A stretch of DNA of 64,000 nucleotides from Rhizobium sp. R634 (GCF_002211305.1 NZ_LOKW01000025.1:1-64000), one strand, 5' to 3'. Counted from the first letter of the stretch, positions 7,221 through 16,414 are shown. Notes: generated by a model from the letters alone, not told the origin. Made by a program: numbers and translations.

Positions 7221-9392
7221 TCACACGGCCTGCTTCGCTTTCAATTCGAGGCGGCGGCGATGAAGCACCGGCTCGGTATAGCCATTCGGCTGCTCCCTGC
7301 CCTTCAGGACGAGATCGAGAGCGGCCTGAAAGGCGATCGAGCCGTCAAAATTGCCAGCCATCGGCTGGTAGGCAGGGTCCGACGCATTCTGCCGGTCGAC
7401 GACGGCGGCCATGCGCTGCATCGTTTCGACGATCTGGGCTTCGGTGACGACCTTGTGATGCAGCCAGTTCGCCATGTGCTGAGCCGAGATGCGCAAGGTC
7501 GCGCGGTCTTCCATCAGGCCGACATTGTTGATGTCGGGCACCTTCGAGCAGCCCACACCATGATCGATCCAGCGCACGACATAGCCGAGGATGCCCTGGG
7601 CATTGTTGTCGAGTTCGCGCTGGATCTCTTCCGGAGACCAGTTCGGCCGCACTGCCACCGGCACGGAGAGAATGTCCGACAGTTTGGCGCGGGCGCGATC
7701 CTTCAGCCCCTGCTGGACCTTGGCGACGTTGACGCGGTGATAATGGGTGGCATGCAGGGTCGCCGCCGTCGGCGACGGCACCCAGGCGGTGTTGGCGCCG
7801 GCCTTCGGATGGGCGATTTTCTGTTCCAGCATCGCCGCCATCAGATCCGGCATCGCCCACATGCCCTTGCCGATCTGGGCATGGCCGGAGAGGCCGCATT
7901 CGAGGCCGATATCGACGTTCCAGTTCTCATAGGCCGAGATCCAGGCGGCCTGGCGCATGTCGCCCTTGCGAATCATCGGGCCGGCTTCCATCGAGGTGTG
8001 GATCTCGTCGCCGGTGCGGTCGAGGAAGCCGGTATTGATGAAGACGACGCGCTCGCGGGCGGCGCGGATGCATTCCTTGAGATTGACCGTCGTGCGGCGC
8101 TCCTCATCCATGATGCCCATCTTGATGGTGTTGCGCGCCATGCCGAGCATATCTTCGACCCGCGAGAAGATCTCGACGGCGAAGGCGACCTCTTCCGGCC
8201 CATGCATCTTCGGCTTGACCACATACATGGAGCCGGCGCGGGAATTCTTCTTCCGGCCGGCCGGACCAATATCGTAAAGCGCGATCAGGCCGGTGATGAC
8301 GGCATCCATGATGCCTTCGGGCACTTCGTTGCCGTCGCGATCGAGAATGGCCGGATTGGTCATGAGATGGCCGACGTTGCGCACCAGCATCAGCGAGCGG
8401 CAGTGCACCTCGAAGGCGGCGCCATCGGGGCCTGTATATTCCAGGTCGGGGTTGAGCTTGCGGATAAAGCTCGCTCCGCCCTTGGCCACCTCTTCCTGCA
8501 GATCGCCCTTCATCAGGCCGAGCCAGTTGCGATAGACGACGACCTTGTCTTCGGCATCGACGGCCGCGATCGAATCCTCGCAGTCCATGATCGTCGTGAT
8601 CGCCGATTCCAGCCAGACATCGGAAATATGCGCCGGATCGGCCTTGCCGATCGTCGTCGACGCGTCGATGACGATGTCGATGTGGATGCCGTTGTTCTTC
8701 AGGAGAATATGCGAGGGCGTGGCGGCGTCGCCGCGATAGCCGGCAAAATGCCCGCTATCCCGCAGCGCTACCTGCTCACCATCGGTCGATCGGACGATGA
8801 GCGCTCCATCCTTGACGGCGAAGCTGCCGACATCCTTCCAGCTCCAGTCCTGCAGCGGCACCGACGTATCGAGAAAATCGCGCACCCAGGCGATGACCTT
8901 CTCGCCGCGCTTCGGATTGTAAGCCTTGCCCTTTTCGGCGCCGTCGCTTTCCGGAATGGCATCCGTGCCGTAAAGCGCGTCATAGAGCGAGCCCCAGCGG
9001 GCATTGGCGGCGTTCAAGGCATAACGCGCGTTCATGACGGGAACGACGAGCTGCGGGCCGGCAATCGAGGCGATTTCCGCATCGACCTTTTCCGTCGAAA
9101 CCTGGAAATCGGAGCCTTCCGGCAGGAGATAGCCGATCTGGCGCAGGAAGGACTGGTATTCGTCCATATCCGCCGGCGCGCCATGCTGGCGATACCAGTC
9201 GTCGATCTTTGCCTGCAGCTCGTCGCGTTTGGTGAGCAGCGCGCGATTCCTCGGGGCGAGATCGTGAACGATCGCCGAAAAATTGGCGAAGAATTTTTCC
9301 GCATCGACCGCCAGGCCAGGCAGCACCTCATTGACGAGGAAATCATGAAGGACGGCTTCGATGGCAAGACCGTTCTTATCAATGCGGCTCAT
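7221..9392 (-). CDS. glcB: Malate synthase G
   Basis: A 723-residue monomeric malate synthase, the length typical of isoform G. It condenses glyoxylate with acetyl-CoA to give malate in the glyoxylate bypass and glycolate use. Family segments include MNARYALNAANARWGSLYDALYG (split here as MNARYALNAANARWG), IMDCEDSIAAVDAEDK, ECGLSGHAQIGKGMWAMPD, and MEDRATLRISAQHMANWLHH near the C-terminus. The start with MSRIDKNG is set by GGGAGAA 6 nt upstream; an upstream in-frame start would add 18 residues outside the family. The long opposite-strand open frame over this gene is a high-GC shadow. It appears monocistronic. Confidence 0.96.
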   Translation of the reverse strand: MSRIDKNGLAIEAVLHDFLVNEVLPGLAVDAEKFFANFSAIVHDLAPRNRALLTKRDELQAKIDDWYRQHGAPADMDEYQSFLRQIGYLLPEGSDFQVSTEKVDAEIASIAGPQLVVPVMNARYALNAANARWGSLYDALYGTDAIPESDGAEKGKAYNPKRGEKVIAWVRDFLDTSVPLQDWSWKDVGSFAVKDGALIVRSTDGEQVALRDSGHFAGYRGDAATPSHILLKNNGIHIDIVIDASTTIGKADPAHISDVWLESAITTIMDCEDSIAAVDAEDKVVVYRNWLGLMKGDLQEEVAKGGASFIRKLNPDLEYTGPDGAAFEVHCRSLMLVRNVGHLMTNPAILDRDGNEVPEGIMDAVITGLIALYDIGPAGRKKNSRAGSMYVVKPKMHGPEEVAFAVEIFSRVEDMLGMARNTIKMGIMDEERRTTVNLKECIRAARERVVFINTGFLDRTGDEIHTSMEAGPMIRKGDMRQAAWISAYENWNVDIGLECGLSGHAQIGKGMWAMPDLMAAMLEQKIAHPKAGANTAWVPSPTAATLHATHYHRVNVAKVQQGLKDRARAKLSDILSVPVAVRPNWSPEEIQRELDNNAQGILGYVVRWIDHGVGCSKVPDINNVGLMEDRATLRISAQHMANWLHHKVVTEAQIVETMQRMAAVVDRQNASDPAYQPMAGNFDGSIAFQAALDLVLKGREQPNGYTEPVLHRRRLELKAKQAV

Positions 9393-9477
9393 GCGAGATT
9401 CTCCCTGCAGCGGCTTTCGGAAGCCGACACTTTGCCCGGCTTTCATTCACAGTCAATTCAGCAATAATTCGAAAGAT

Positions 9478-10890
9478 TTATGCTCTTTCCGAAATTATGC
9501 GCGGCGTCACGCGCATCGGCAACCCGTTCTGCGGCTGCGTCGTCAGCTTCTGCACCGGCCAGGGATTGGTCTGATCGGTGGAATCAAAGCGATAGCGGTG
9601 CATCAGTACAGCGAGAGCAATCACTGCTTCCTGAAGCGCAAAGGTCGCTCCGATGCAGACACGCGGACCCGCCCCGAAAGGCAGGAACTGAAAGCGGCCG
9701 ATGGAGCCGCGATTTTCCGGCAGGAAGCGTTCGGGCATATAGGCACGCGGCCTGTCCCAGTGACGTTCGTGGCGGTGCAGCGTCCATGGCATGATGAGCA
9801 CGGTGACACCCGTCTCAATCTCGACCCGCTCGCCCTTGGCGCTCGTCCAGGAATCATCCGATATGGCGGCACGGTTGATCGATGGCGCCGGCGGATAAAG
9901 GCGCAAGGCCTCTTCGAAGGCAGCGCGCGTCTGCGGCATCATATCCAGCCACTCTACCGGCTCTACCCCGGTGGCAAGCACCGCGTCAATTTCCTCTTCC
10001 ATCGCCTCGCGGATATGCGGGCTGTTCGATACGCAATACAGCGTCCAGGCCAATGCGCGGGCCGTGGTCTCATGCCCCGCGCCGATGAAGGTCAGGATAT
10101 TGTCTTCGATCTCTTCCTTCGTCAGTCCGTCAGGGCCGGCCTGCTCCAGGAGCAGCGTCAGGAAATCCTCGGGCGCGCTGCTGCGGTCCGCCTTCATCTT
10201 TGCGAGCCGCATATCCATGGTGTCGCGGACGATGGCGCGGAATTTCTCCAGCACCTTCTGACCGCCGATGCGTGTCACACGTGGAACCCAGGACGGAGCA
10301 CGCATCAGATCCATCGGATCGACGCGGCCCATGCGATGCAGGAGTTCGTTGACATCGTCGGCGAAATGGCCGCTCGAGGTGACGATTTCGCCTGAAAACA
10401 GCGTGTCCGCGAGAATGGCGAAGGTCAGCTCCGTCATGTCGGTGCTGATGTCGAAAATTGCGCCTGCCTCGCCGGCGCTCTCATATTTGCGGACATAGTC
10501 CTCGGACTGGCGCAGCATTTGCCCGGCAAAGCCCTGGGCATGACGAGGCGTAAAAACGGGCGCCACCGCCTTGCGCGATCTCTTCCAGACGGGACCTTCG
10601 GCGGTCAGAAGGCCGTCGCGGAGGATCGGACGCAGGACGAGCTGGCGAACATCCGACATGCGGTAATTATTGGCATTGTCGACCAGCACATGCTTGATGA
10701 GGCCGGGATCGTTGACGATCAGCGTCCTTTGGCCGAAGAAACTGGTGCGGATCCAGGGCAGCGTATAGGACGGCTCGCCCCAGAGCTCGAGCGGATTGCG
10801 CAGGATGATGCGGATGATATCAAGCCGGCTCGGCGGCTCTGTGCGCGGTAGCGGCGCCGGCGGAACGAAGGGATCAGGACGCATGTCCAT
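9478..10890 (-). CDS. Cytochrome P450
   Basis: A 470-residue P450 with all hallmark motifs: the I-helix oxygen-activation motif FIGAGHETTARAL, the K-helix ExxR in EEALRLYPPAP, and the haem loop FGAGPRVCIG with the thiolate Cys at about residue 412. No N-terminal membrane anchor is evident, so it is probably a soluble bacterial enzyme. No ferredoxin, ferredoxin reductase or fused reductase lies next to it, so redox partners must come from elsewhere. Substrate unknown; the sequence resembles the CYP102-like/fatty-acid and terpene-type group only in general shape. The ATG at 10890 follows GAAAGG by 8 nt; a TTG two codons upstream is the alternative. Confidence 0.9.
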   Translation of the reverse strand: MDMRPDPFVPPAPLPRTEPPSRLDIIRIILRNPLELWGEPSYTLPWIRTSFFGQRTLIVNDPGLIKHVLVDNANNYRMSDVRQLVLRPILRDGLLTAEGPVWKRSRKAVAPVFTPRHAQGFAGQMLRQSEDYVRKYESAGEAGAIFDISTDMTELTFAILADTLFSGEIVTSSGHFADDVNELLHRMGRVDPMDLMRAPSWVPRVTRIGGQKVLEKFRAIVRDTMDMRLAKMKADRSSAPEDFLTLLLEQAGPDGLTKEEIEDNILTFIGAGHETTARALAWTLYCVSNSPHIREAMEEEIDAVLATGVEPVEWLDMMPQTRAAFEEALRLYPPAPSINRAAISDDSWTSAKGERVEIETGVTVLIMPWTLHRHERHWDRPRAYMPERFLPENRGSIGRFQFLPFGAGPRVCIGATFALQEAVIALAVLMHRYRFDSTDQTNPWPVQKLTTQPQNGLPMRVTPRIISERA

Positions 10891-10938
10891 CGTCAAAGCC
10901 TTTCGGGGAAGATCGGCGTCTTCCCGGCAAGCTTGAAG

Positions 10939-11886
10939 CTAGAGCAGGCCCTTGAGTTCGTCCAGCTTGTCGTTGATTAGCCAGCCGTAATAATTCTCCT
11001 CCGGCCAGACCGTGGCGCCGGAAGAACGGTTTTTCGCAGCAAGTGCCGCGGCGCGCTGGCGCGAATTGCCGACATTGTAAAGGGTCGCTGTCAGGCCGGG
11101 ATTGCCCGAGATATCCATGCCGGCAATCTCCTTGTAATCGTCGATCGACCTGCGGATCGAAGCGGCGACGAAGGCGAGCGAGATATCGGGATCCATGATC
11201 GCCTTGTAGACGGCGCCGGCATTCTTCTCGTTCAGCTTCGGATATCCCGATACGCGGCTGACCAGATCGGAGAGCATCAGCGCCGTCAACGGATTGACCT
11301 GGCCGAGGCCGAAGGTCTGGCCGGCATAGAAAGGCTGGAAGAAGACCGCGCTGAAGCGGTTATTGGGGAAGTTTTCGCCACCGACGGTCTTGCCGCGGAA
11401 ATCGCTCTCCCAGACGTCTTCCCGGCACGACCAGAGCGTATAGGAATCGCTCTTGCTCTTACATTCGGCAAATTGCGGCCGCGCCACGAAATCGTCGACG
11501 CTTTCGCCCTCATAGGCAAAGCGGAAGCTTTCTCCGGCATAGGAGGCAGCCTTGACGTAATAGGCCTGCAGCCGGTCATAGGCGTCGACATTATAGGTAT
11601 GCTCGCCGACGATGGCGCCGACCACATGGATGGGATTGATGCCGTAAGCGCTGGAGACCTTGCGGATCTTGGCCATCAGCTCGCGATCGGTCGCCAGCAG
11701 GTCGTGGACCTTCTCATATTTCACATCGAAGCTGCTTTTGGTGCCCTTGGTGCGCCTGATAGAAGCGCCCGGTATGTCAGGCTGCTCGGCATGGCGGTTG
11801 CCTGCCGGAACCGTCTGCATTGCGAAGGCCGGCGCCGAATTCAACAGCGCAGCGGCAATCATAAGGCTTGTCAAAAGGCGTCGCAC
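10939..11886 (-). CDS. DUF1402 family secreted protein, lysozyme-like
   Basis: A 315-residue protein with a Sec signal peptide (MRRLLTSLMIAAALLNSAPA, cleavage near AFA, residue 22), so periplasmic. I recognise it as DUF1402, a rhizobial family of unknown function. The order of motifs resembles a lytic transglycosylase fold: a glutamate in AIVGEHTYN (Glu95), then FGLGQVNPLTAL, then ATLYNVGNSRQRA, which recall the catalytic Glu, GLMQI and AYNAG motifs of SLT enzymes. That likeness is inference from pattern. Translation starts at GTG with a weak ribosome binding site. It is 48 nt upstream of the P450 gene on the same strand, possibly co-transcribed. Confidence 0.75.
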   Translation of the reverse strand: MRRLLTSLMIAAALLNSAPAFAMQTVPAGNRHAEQPDIPGASIRRTKGTKSSFDVKYEKVHDLLATDRELMAKIRKVSSAYGINPIHVVGAIVGEHTYNVDAYDRLQAYYVKAASYAGESFRFAYEGESVDDFVARPQFAECKSKSDSYTLWSCREDVWESDFRGKTVGGENFPNNRFSAVFFQPFYAGQTFGLGQVNPLTALMLSDLVSRVSGYPKLNEKNAGAVYKAIMDPDISLAFVAASIRRSIDDYKEIAGMDISGNPGLTATLYNVGNSRQRAAALAAKNRSSGATVWPEENYYGWLINDKLDELKGLL

Positions 11887-11970
11887 GATCCGCTATCCCG
11901 TCCGTTCATCGTCCTGTTCGCGATGCGGCTGACTGGACCAGAATCTTGGCCGAATAAAGCCGGAGCGGAA

Positions 11971-12006
11971 AACAAAACGGGCCTTCACTAGAAAGTAAAA
12001 GGCCCG
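11971..12006 (-). terminator. Intrinsic terminator of the hslVU operon
   Basis: CGGGCCTT (11978-11985) pairs with AAGGCCCG (11999-12006). On the minus strand the hairpin is followed by TTTTGTTTT. It lies about 70 nt beyond the hslU stop. Confidence 0.7.
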
Positions 12007-12073
12007 CTGTCGAGAGAGAGTTCATCACAATGCGGCATTCAAGCCGGCAAAGACAAGAACCGGTGCGCCGATA

Positions 12074-13381
12074 TCACAGAATGAATCGCGAGAGGTCGGT
12101 ATTCTGCGCGAGATCGCCGACATGTTCGCGGACATAGGCAGCGTCGATCGTGATCGCCGTGCCGGAGCGATCCGGAGCGTTGTAGGAAATGTCGTCCAGA
12201 ACCCGCTCCATCACCGTCTGCAGGCGGCGTGCTCCGATATTCTCGACGGAAGAGTTCAAATGCACGGCGACATCGGCAAGCGCATCGATCGCATCTTCGG
12301 TGAAATCGAGGCTCAGGCTTTCCGTCTCCATCAGCGCACGATACTGGCGGATGAGGCTCGCCTCCGTCTCGGTCAGGATCCGGCGGAAATCCTCCTTGTT
12401 CAGCGCCCGCAATTCGACGCGGATCGGCAGGCGACCCTGCAGTTCGGGGAGAAGATCCGAAGGCTTGGAGACATGGAAGGCGCCCGACGCGATGAACAGG
12501 ATATGGTCCGTCTTCACCGGCCCGTATTTGGTCGATACGGTCGTGCCTTCGACGAGCGGCAGAAGGTCGCGCTGGACGCCTTCGCGCGAAACGCCGGCGC
12601 CCATGCCGCCGTCGCGGGCTGCGATCTTGTCGATTTCGTCCAGGAAGACGATACCGTCATTCTCGGTGGAACGAACGGCCTCGCGCTGGATCACCTCATT
12701 GTCGATCAGCTTGTCGGATTCGTCGCGGATCAGATCGGTGTAGGAGGCTTTGACCGTTGTGCGGACCTTCTTGGTGCGCCCGCCCATCGCCTTGCCGAAC
12801 ATTTCCGACAGGTTGAGCACGCCGATATTGGCGCCCGGCATGCCGGGGATCTCGAAACCTCCCATGCCGGAACCGGCATCGGCCACTTCGATATCGATTT
12901 CCTTGTCGTCGAGTTCGCCATCCCTCAACTTCTTGCGGAAGCTTTCGCGGGTCGCCGGCGAAGCTGTGGTGCCGACCAGGGCATCCAGCACGCGCTCCTC
13001 GGCACTCACATGCGCCTTGGCCTGCACTTCGGCCCGCTTCTTCTCGCGCACCAGGCCGATGCCGACTTCGACCAGATCGCGGATGATCTGCTCGACATCG
13101 CGGCCGACATAGCCGACTTCGGTGAATTTGGTCGCTTCGACCTTGATGAAGGGTGCGCCGGCGAGCTTCGCCAGGCGGCGGGAGATCTCGGTCTTGCCGA
13201 CACCGGTCGGGCCGATCATCAGAATGTTCTTCGGCATGACTTCGTCGCGCAGGCTGGGATCCAGCTGCTGGCGGCGCCAGCGGTTGCGCAGCGCAATCGC
13301 AACGGCGCGCTTGGCGTCGTGCTGGCCGATGATGAAGCGATCGAGTTCGGAAACGATCTCGCGAGGGGAAAAAGTCGTCAT
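12074..13381 (-). CDS. hslU: HslU, ATPase and unfoldase subunit of the HslUV protease
   Basis: A 435-residue AAA+ ATPase (ClpY). Walker A is GPTGVGKT (residues 57-64), Walker B is GIVFLDEIDKIAAR, and the pore motif GYVGRD follows. The C-terminus SRFIL is the tail that docks into HslV and activates it. Residues about 110-240 form the variable I-domain. The HslU ring unfolds substrates and feeds them to the HslV chamber in the cytoplasm. Its ATG overlaps the stop of the GNAT gene (ATGA), so translation is coupled. The operon is hslV - GNAT - hslU. Confidence 0.97.
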   Translation of the reverse strand: MTTFSPREIVSELDRFIIGQHDAKRAVAIALRNRWRRQQLDPSLRDEVMPKNILMIGPTGVGKTEISRRLAKLAGAPFIKVEATKFTEVGYVGRDVEQIIRDLVEVGIGLVREKKRAEVQAKAHVSAEERVLDALVGTTASPATRESFRKKLRDGELDDKEIDIEVADAGSGMGGFEIPGMPGANIGVLNLSEMFGKAMGGRTKKVRTTVKASYTDLIRDESDKLIDNEVIQREAVRSTENDGIVFLDEIDKIAARDGGMGAGVSREGVQRDLLPLVEGTTVSTKYGPVKTDHILFIASGAFHVSKPSDLLPELQGRLPIRVELRALNKEDFRRILTETEASLIRQYRALMETESLSLDFTEDAIDALADVAVHLNSSVENIGARRLQTVMERVLDDISYNAPDRSGTAITIDAAYVREHVGDLAQNTDLSRFIL

Positions 13382-13902
13382 ATCACATCCGTTTCTTGCG
13401 GTGGGTCCAAGACCATGAAATGGGCCGGACCGTATATTGAAGTTCTCGTATCGACGTGCCGAAAGCCTGCCTTCTCGTAAGCGCGGATCGCTCGTGTATT
13501 GGCCGGATGGGGATCGATCACAATCCGTTTCGCGCCAGCGGCGAAAAGTTCGGCAGCCATCTGCCGAATGATCGCGCTGCCATGGCCCTTGCCCAGCAAA
13601 TCGCTGTTGCCGATTGAAATATCTAGTCCGATCGTGCCTTTCGGCTGATCCTGATAGGGATGATCCTCTTCAAGATGCGGATCATAGGTTTGGATATAGG
13701 CAAGCGGCGCTCCATCCAGTTCCACGATCATCGGCCGGGTTTCCACACTCGTCATCGACGCCTTGATCGAAGCAAGCTCCTCATCGACAGCATCCCACCA
13801 TTCTGCGATATGCGGTTCGGCCAGCCAGCGGGCGAGCAGAGGGAAATCCTCATCGACCACACCGCGGAATGCGTAGTGTGTGGTGGCGTCAGCTTTCGGC
13901 AT
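13378..13902 (-). CDS. GNAT family N-acetyltransferase (AAC(6')-like) inside the hslVU operon
   Basis: A 174-residue acetyltransferase. Visible marks are FRGVVDEDFPLLARWLAEPH and WWD at the N-terminus, typical of the AAC(6')-Ib-like RimJ group, and the acetyl-CoA loop LLGKGHGSAIIRQMA with the Q/RxxGxG/A pattern, then DPHPANTRAIRAYEKAGFRH. Related proteins acetylate aminoglycosides, siderophore intermediates or protein N-termini; the substrate here is unknown. The ATG overlaps the end of hslV by 14 nt and the stop overlaps hslU by 4 nt, so it is firmly part of the operon. Upstream in-frame sequence within hslV was rejected as coding because it does not fit the family. Confidence 0.87.
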   Translation of the reverse strand: MPKADATTHYAFRGVVDEDFPLLARWLAEPHIAEWWDAVDEELASIKASMTSVETRPMIVELDGAPLAYIQTYDPHLEEDHPYQDQPKGTIGLDISIGNSDLLGKGHGSAIIRQMAAELFAAGAKRIVIDPHPANTRAIRAYEKAGFRHVDTRTSIYGPAHFMVLDPPQETDVI

Positions 13903-14416
13903 CCAAGGTTTCCACCACGATGTTGTGGTTCGTGTAGACACAAATATCCGCGGCAATTTCGAGCGCGCGCCGTGCGATCTCCTCTGCCGATTTGTCGGTA
14001 TCCATAAGCGCGCGCGCAGCCGCGAAAGCAAAGTTGCCGCCCGAACCGATCGCCGTCGTGCCGTGTTCAGGCTCCAGGACATCGCCGTTGCCGGTGATCG
14101 CGAGCGTGATCGACTTGTCGGCGACGAGCATCATGGCTTCGAGATTACGCAGGTATTTGTCGGTCCGCCAGTCCTTGGCGAGCTCGACGGCGGCCCGCAT
14201 CAGCTGGCCGGGATATTGCTCCAGCTTCTTTTCAAGTCTTTCGAGCAGGGTGAAGGCATCGGCGGTGGCCCCGGCAAAACCGGCGATCACTTCGCCCTTG
14301 CCGATGCGGCGCACCTTGCGAGCATTGCCCTTCATGACGGTCTGGCCGAGGCTCACCTGGCCGTCGCCCGCCATCACCACCTTGCCGCCTTTTCGAACTG
14401 TAATGATCGTTGTCAT
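13889..14416 (-). CDS. hslV: HslV, proteolytic subunit of the HslUV protease
   Basis: A 175-residue threonine protease (ClpQ). The mature N-terminus TTIITVRKGG exposes the catalytic Thr after Met removal, followed by VVMAGDGQVSLGQ and GFAGATADAFTLLERLE. It forms the double hexameric proteolytic core capped by HslU. The start is fixed by the need for Met-Thr and by AGGTG 5 nt upstream; longer in-frame sequence upstream is not family-like. It is first in its operon and divergent from hisB. TTGCAA (14507-14502) and TACATA (14485-14480), 16 nt apart, form a weak candidate promoter. Confidence 0.97.
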   Translation of the reverse strand: MTTIITVRKGGKVVMAGDGQVSLGQTVMKGNARKVRRIGKGEVIAGFAGATADAFTLLERLEKKLEQYPGQLMRAAVELAKDWRTDKYLRNLEAMMLVADKSITLAITGNGDVLEPEHGTTAIGSGGNFAFAAARALMDTDKSAEEIARRALEIAADICVYTNHNIVVETLDAES

Positions 14417-14592
14417 AAAACACCTGTCTGCCCATGACGCGGGCAATCGCGTTAGGCCGCACACCGGCCTGTTGAGCCCTATGTAAGTGGGCAGGAGCCG
14501 ATTGCAAATGGGCGGGCTTTTCTCTTCCCCGGCTTCTGGATATTTGCCGATGCGCCTGATAAGGAACGGCCTTATTCCCGATGGAGGGCCAT

Positions 14593-15201
14593 ATGGCCGA
14601 GACCGCAGCAAGCCGCACCGGCAGCGTTTCCCGCAAGACCAACGAGACTTCGATCTCCGTTTCCGTCAATCTCGACGGCACCGGCAAGTCGAAAATTTCG
14701 ACGGGCGTCGGCTTCTTCGACCATATGCTCGACCAGCTTTCGCGGCATTCCCTGATCGACATGGAGATCGAATCCAAGGGCGACCTGCATATCGACGACC
14801 ACCATACGGTCGAGGATACCGGCATCGCCATCGGCCAGGCGATCTCCAAGGCGCTCGGCGACCGGCGCGGCATCACGCGTTACGCTTCAATCGATCTCGC
14901 CATGGACGAGACGATGACCAAGGCTGCCGTCGATCTTTCCGGCCGGCCGTTCCTCGTCTGGAACGTCGCCTTCAGCGCGCCGAAAATCGGCACCTTCGAC
15001 ACCGAACTCGTCCGCGAATTCTTCCAGGCGCTCGCCCAGAATGCCGGCATCACCTTGCATATTCTCAACCATTATGGCGCCAACAACCACCATATTGCCG
15101 AGACATGCTTCAAGGCCGTTGCCCGCGCGCTGCGTACGGCGACAGAGATCGATCCAAGACAGGCGGGCCGCGTTCCCTCGACGAAGGGCACGCTCGTCTG
15201 A
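14593..15201 (+). CDS. hisB: Imidazoleglycerol-phosphate dehydratase
   Basis: A 202-residue monofunctional IGP dehydratase, sixth step of histidine synthesis. The Mn-binding histidine repeats are present: GFFDHMLDQLSRHS and IDDHHTVEDTGIAIGQAI near the N-terminus, and a second set DHH-like region NHYGANNHHIAETCFKA near the C-terminus. There is no fused phosphatase domain, as usual outside enterobacteria. The start follows GGAGGG; an in-frame ATG four codons upstream overlaps that ribosome binding site. It heads an operon running through hisH, hisA, hisF, hisE and coaA. Confidence 0.96.
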   Translation: MAETAASRTGSVSRKTNETSISVSVNLDGTGKSKISTGVGFFDHMLDQLSRHSLIDMEIESKGDLHIDDHHTVEDTGIAIGQAISKALGDRRGITRYASIDLAMDETMTKAAVDLSGRPFLVWNVAFSAPKIGTFDTELVREFFQALAQNAGITLHILNHYGANNHHIAETCFKAVARALRTATEIDPRQAGRVPSTKGTLV

Positions 15202-15223
15202 GCCTCTCAAGGGAGCGGCGAGA

Positions 15224-15709
15224 ATGACATCAAGCTATATTTTCCTGACGCCGCCCGGCAGCGCGGACACTCGCCCTGACGAGACGCGGACGATCCGCGA
15301 CGGCTTCACCTGGCTCGGCTTCCTGTTTCCATGGGCCTGGCTGTTGGTCCATCGGTTGTGGCTGGCTGCGATTGCAGCCTTTCTCCTGCAGGCGATCGGC
15401 GGTGGGCTGATGGATCAATCCGGTCTCTGGCCGGCGGGCATGGCAATCACGCTGGGCGTCAATCTGCTGGTCGGCCTGGAGGGCCAGAATTTGCGTGTCC
15501 GCAACCTCTCCGCCAAAGGCTGGAACGAAGACGGACTCGTTGCAGCCGATACGATCGGCATTGCCGAGGATGTCTATTTCTCCGGCAAGGCAGATATTGT
15601 GGAGAGCGATGCCGCCGCGGCGCCGGACTGGGAGAACAAGACCCGGCCGAACCGCCCGCATGGCCAGGCCACATCGCTTGGTCTCTTTGGTTTTGATGGA
15701 GGACGCTGA
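15224..15709 (+). CDS. DUF2628 membrane protein in the his operon
   Basis: A 161-residue protein of the DUF2628 family. An N-terminal soluble stretch (YIFLTPPGSADTRPDETR) is followed by closely spaced hydrophobic segments at about residues 30-50 and 52-85, suggesting two or three membrane spans, and by a polar C-terminal tail. Function unknown. It lies 22 nt after hisB and 2 nt before hisH, so it is co-transcribed with histidine genes; as I recall this placement is usual in rhizobia and does not by itself prove a role in histidine synthesis. Confidence 0.8.
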   Translation: MTSSYIFLTPPGSADTRPDETRTIRDGFTWLGFLFPWAWLLVHRLWLAAIAAFLLQAIGGGLMDQSGLWPAGMAITLGVNLLVGLEGQNLRVRNLSAKGWNEDGLVAADTIGIAEDVYFSGKADIVESDAAAAPDWENKTRPNRPHGQATSLGLFGFDGGR

Positions 15710-15711
15710 CG

Positions 15712-16362
15712 ATGCGCGTCGCGATTATCGACTACGGTTCGGGCAACCTGCGCTCGGCGACCAAAGCTTTCGAACGGGCCGCCCGCGAGGCGGGTATCGA
15801 TGCGCATATCGATCTCACCGACAAGGCCGAGAATGTTGCCGCGGCCGACCGCATCGTGCTTCCCGGCGTCGGCGCCTATGCCGATTGCCGGCGCGGCCTC
15901 GATGCCGTGCCTGACATGACCGAGGTGCTGATCGAGACCGTCGAGAAGAAAGCACGGCCGTTCCTCGGCATCTGCGTCGGCATGCAGCTCATGTCGTCGC
16001 GCGGCCTCGAGAAGACCGTGACGCAGGGTTTCGGTTGGGTTCCCGGCGACGTCGTCGAGATGACGCCCGGTGATCCCGCGCTCAAGATCCCGCAGATCGG
16101 CTGGAACACGCTCGACCTGAAGCGCGAACATCCCCTGCTCGACGGCATTCCAACCGGGCCGCAGGGACTGCACGCCTATTTCGTCCATTCCTACCATCTT
16201 GCCGCCGAAAATGCCGACGACGTCATCGCAACCGTCGACTATGGCGGCCCGATGACCGCTCTCGTCGGACGCAACAATATGGTCGGGGCACAGTTCCACC
16301 CGGAAAAGAGCCAGAAGCTTGGCCTGGCGCTGATTGCCAATTTCCTGCGCTGGAACCCGTAA
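15712..16362 (+). CDS. hisH: Imidazole glycerol phosphate synthase glutamine amidotransferase subunit
   Basis: A 216-residue class I glutamine amidotransferase. The nucleophile elbow is FLGICVGMQLM with the catalytic Cys, and the His-Glu pair is in GAQFHPEKSQ. It releases ammonia from glutamine and channels it to HisF, encoded in the same operon, for the closure of imidazole glycerol phosphate. The start VAIIDYGSGNLRS is typical. It begins 2 nt after the DUF2628 stop. HisF and HisH are separated here by two unknown genes and hisA. Confidence 0.96.
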   Translation: MRVAIIDYGSGNLRSATKAFERAAREAGIDAHIDLTDKAENVAAADRIVLPGVGAYADCRRGLDAVPDMTEVLIETVEKKARPFLGICVGMQLMSSRGLEKTVTQGFGWVPGDVVEMTPGDPALKIPQIGWNTLDLKREHPLLDGIPTGPQGLHAYFVHSYHLAAENADDVIATVDYGGPMTALVGRNNMVGAQFHPEKSQKLGLALIANFLRWNP

Positions 16363-16414
16363 TACGGCCGCCTTATTTTCCCTTTATGGAAACGGCGGAA
16401 CAGGAGTTCGCTCG

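Noticed and set aside
7260..9467. 735-codon open frame on the plus strand over malate synthase
   Set aside because: Antisense shadow of glcB, rich in His, Arg, Asp and Gly with no family pattern; the minus-strand enzyme is unmistakable.
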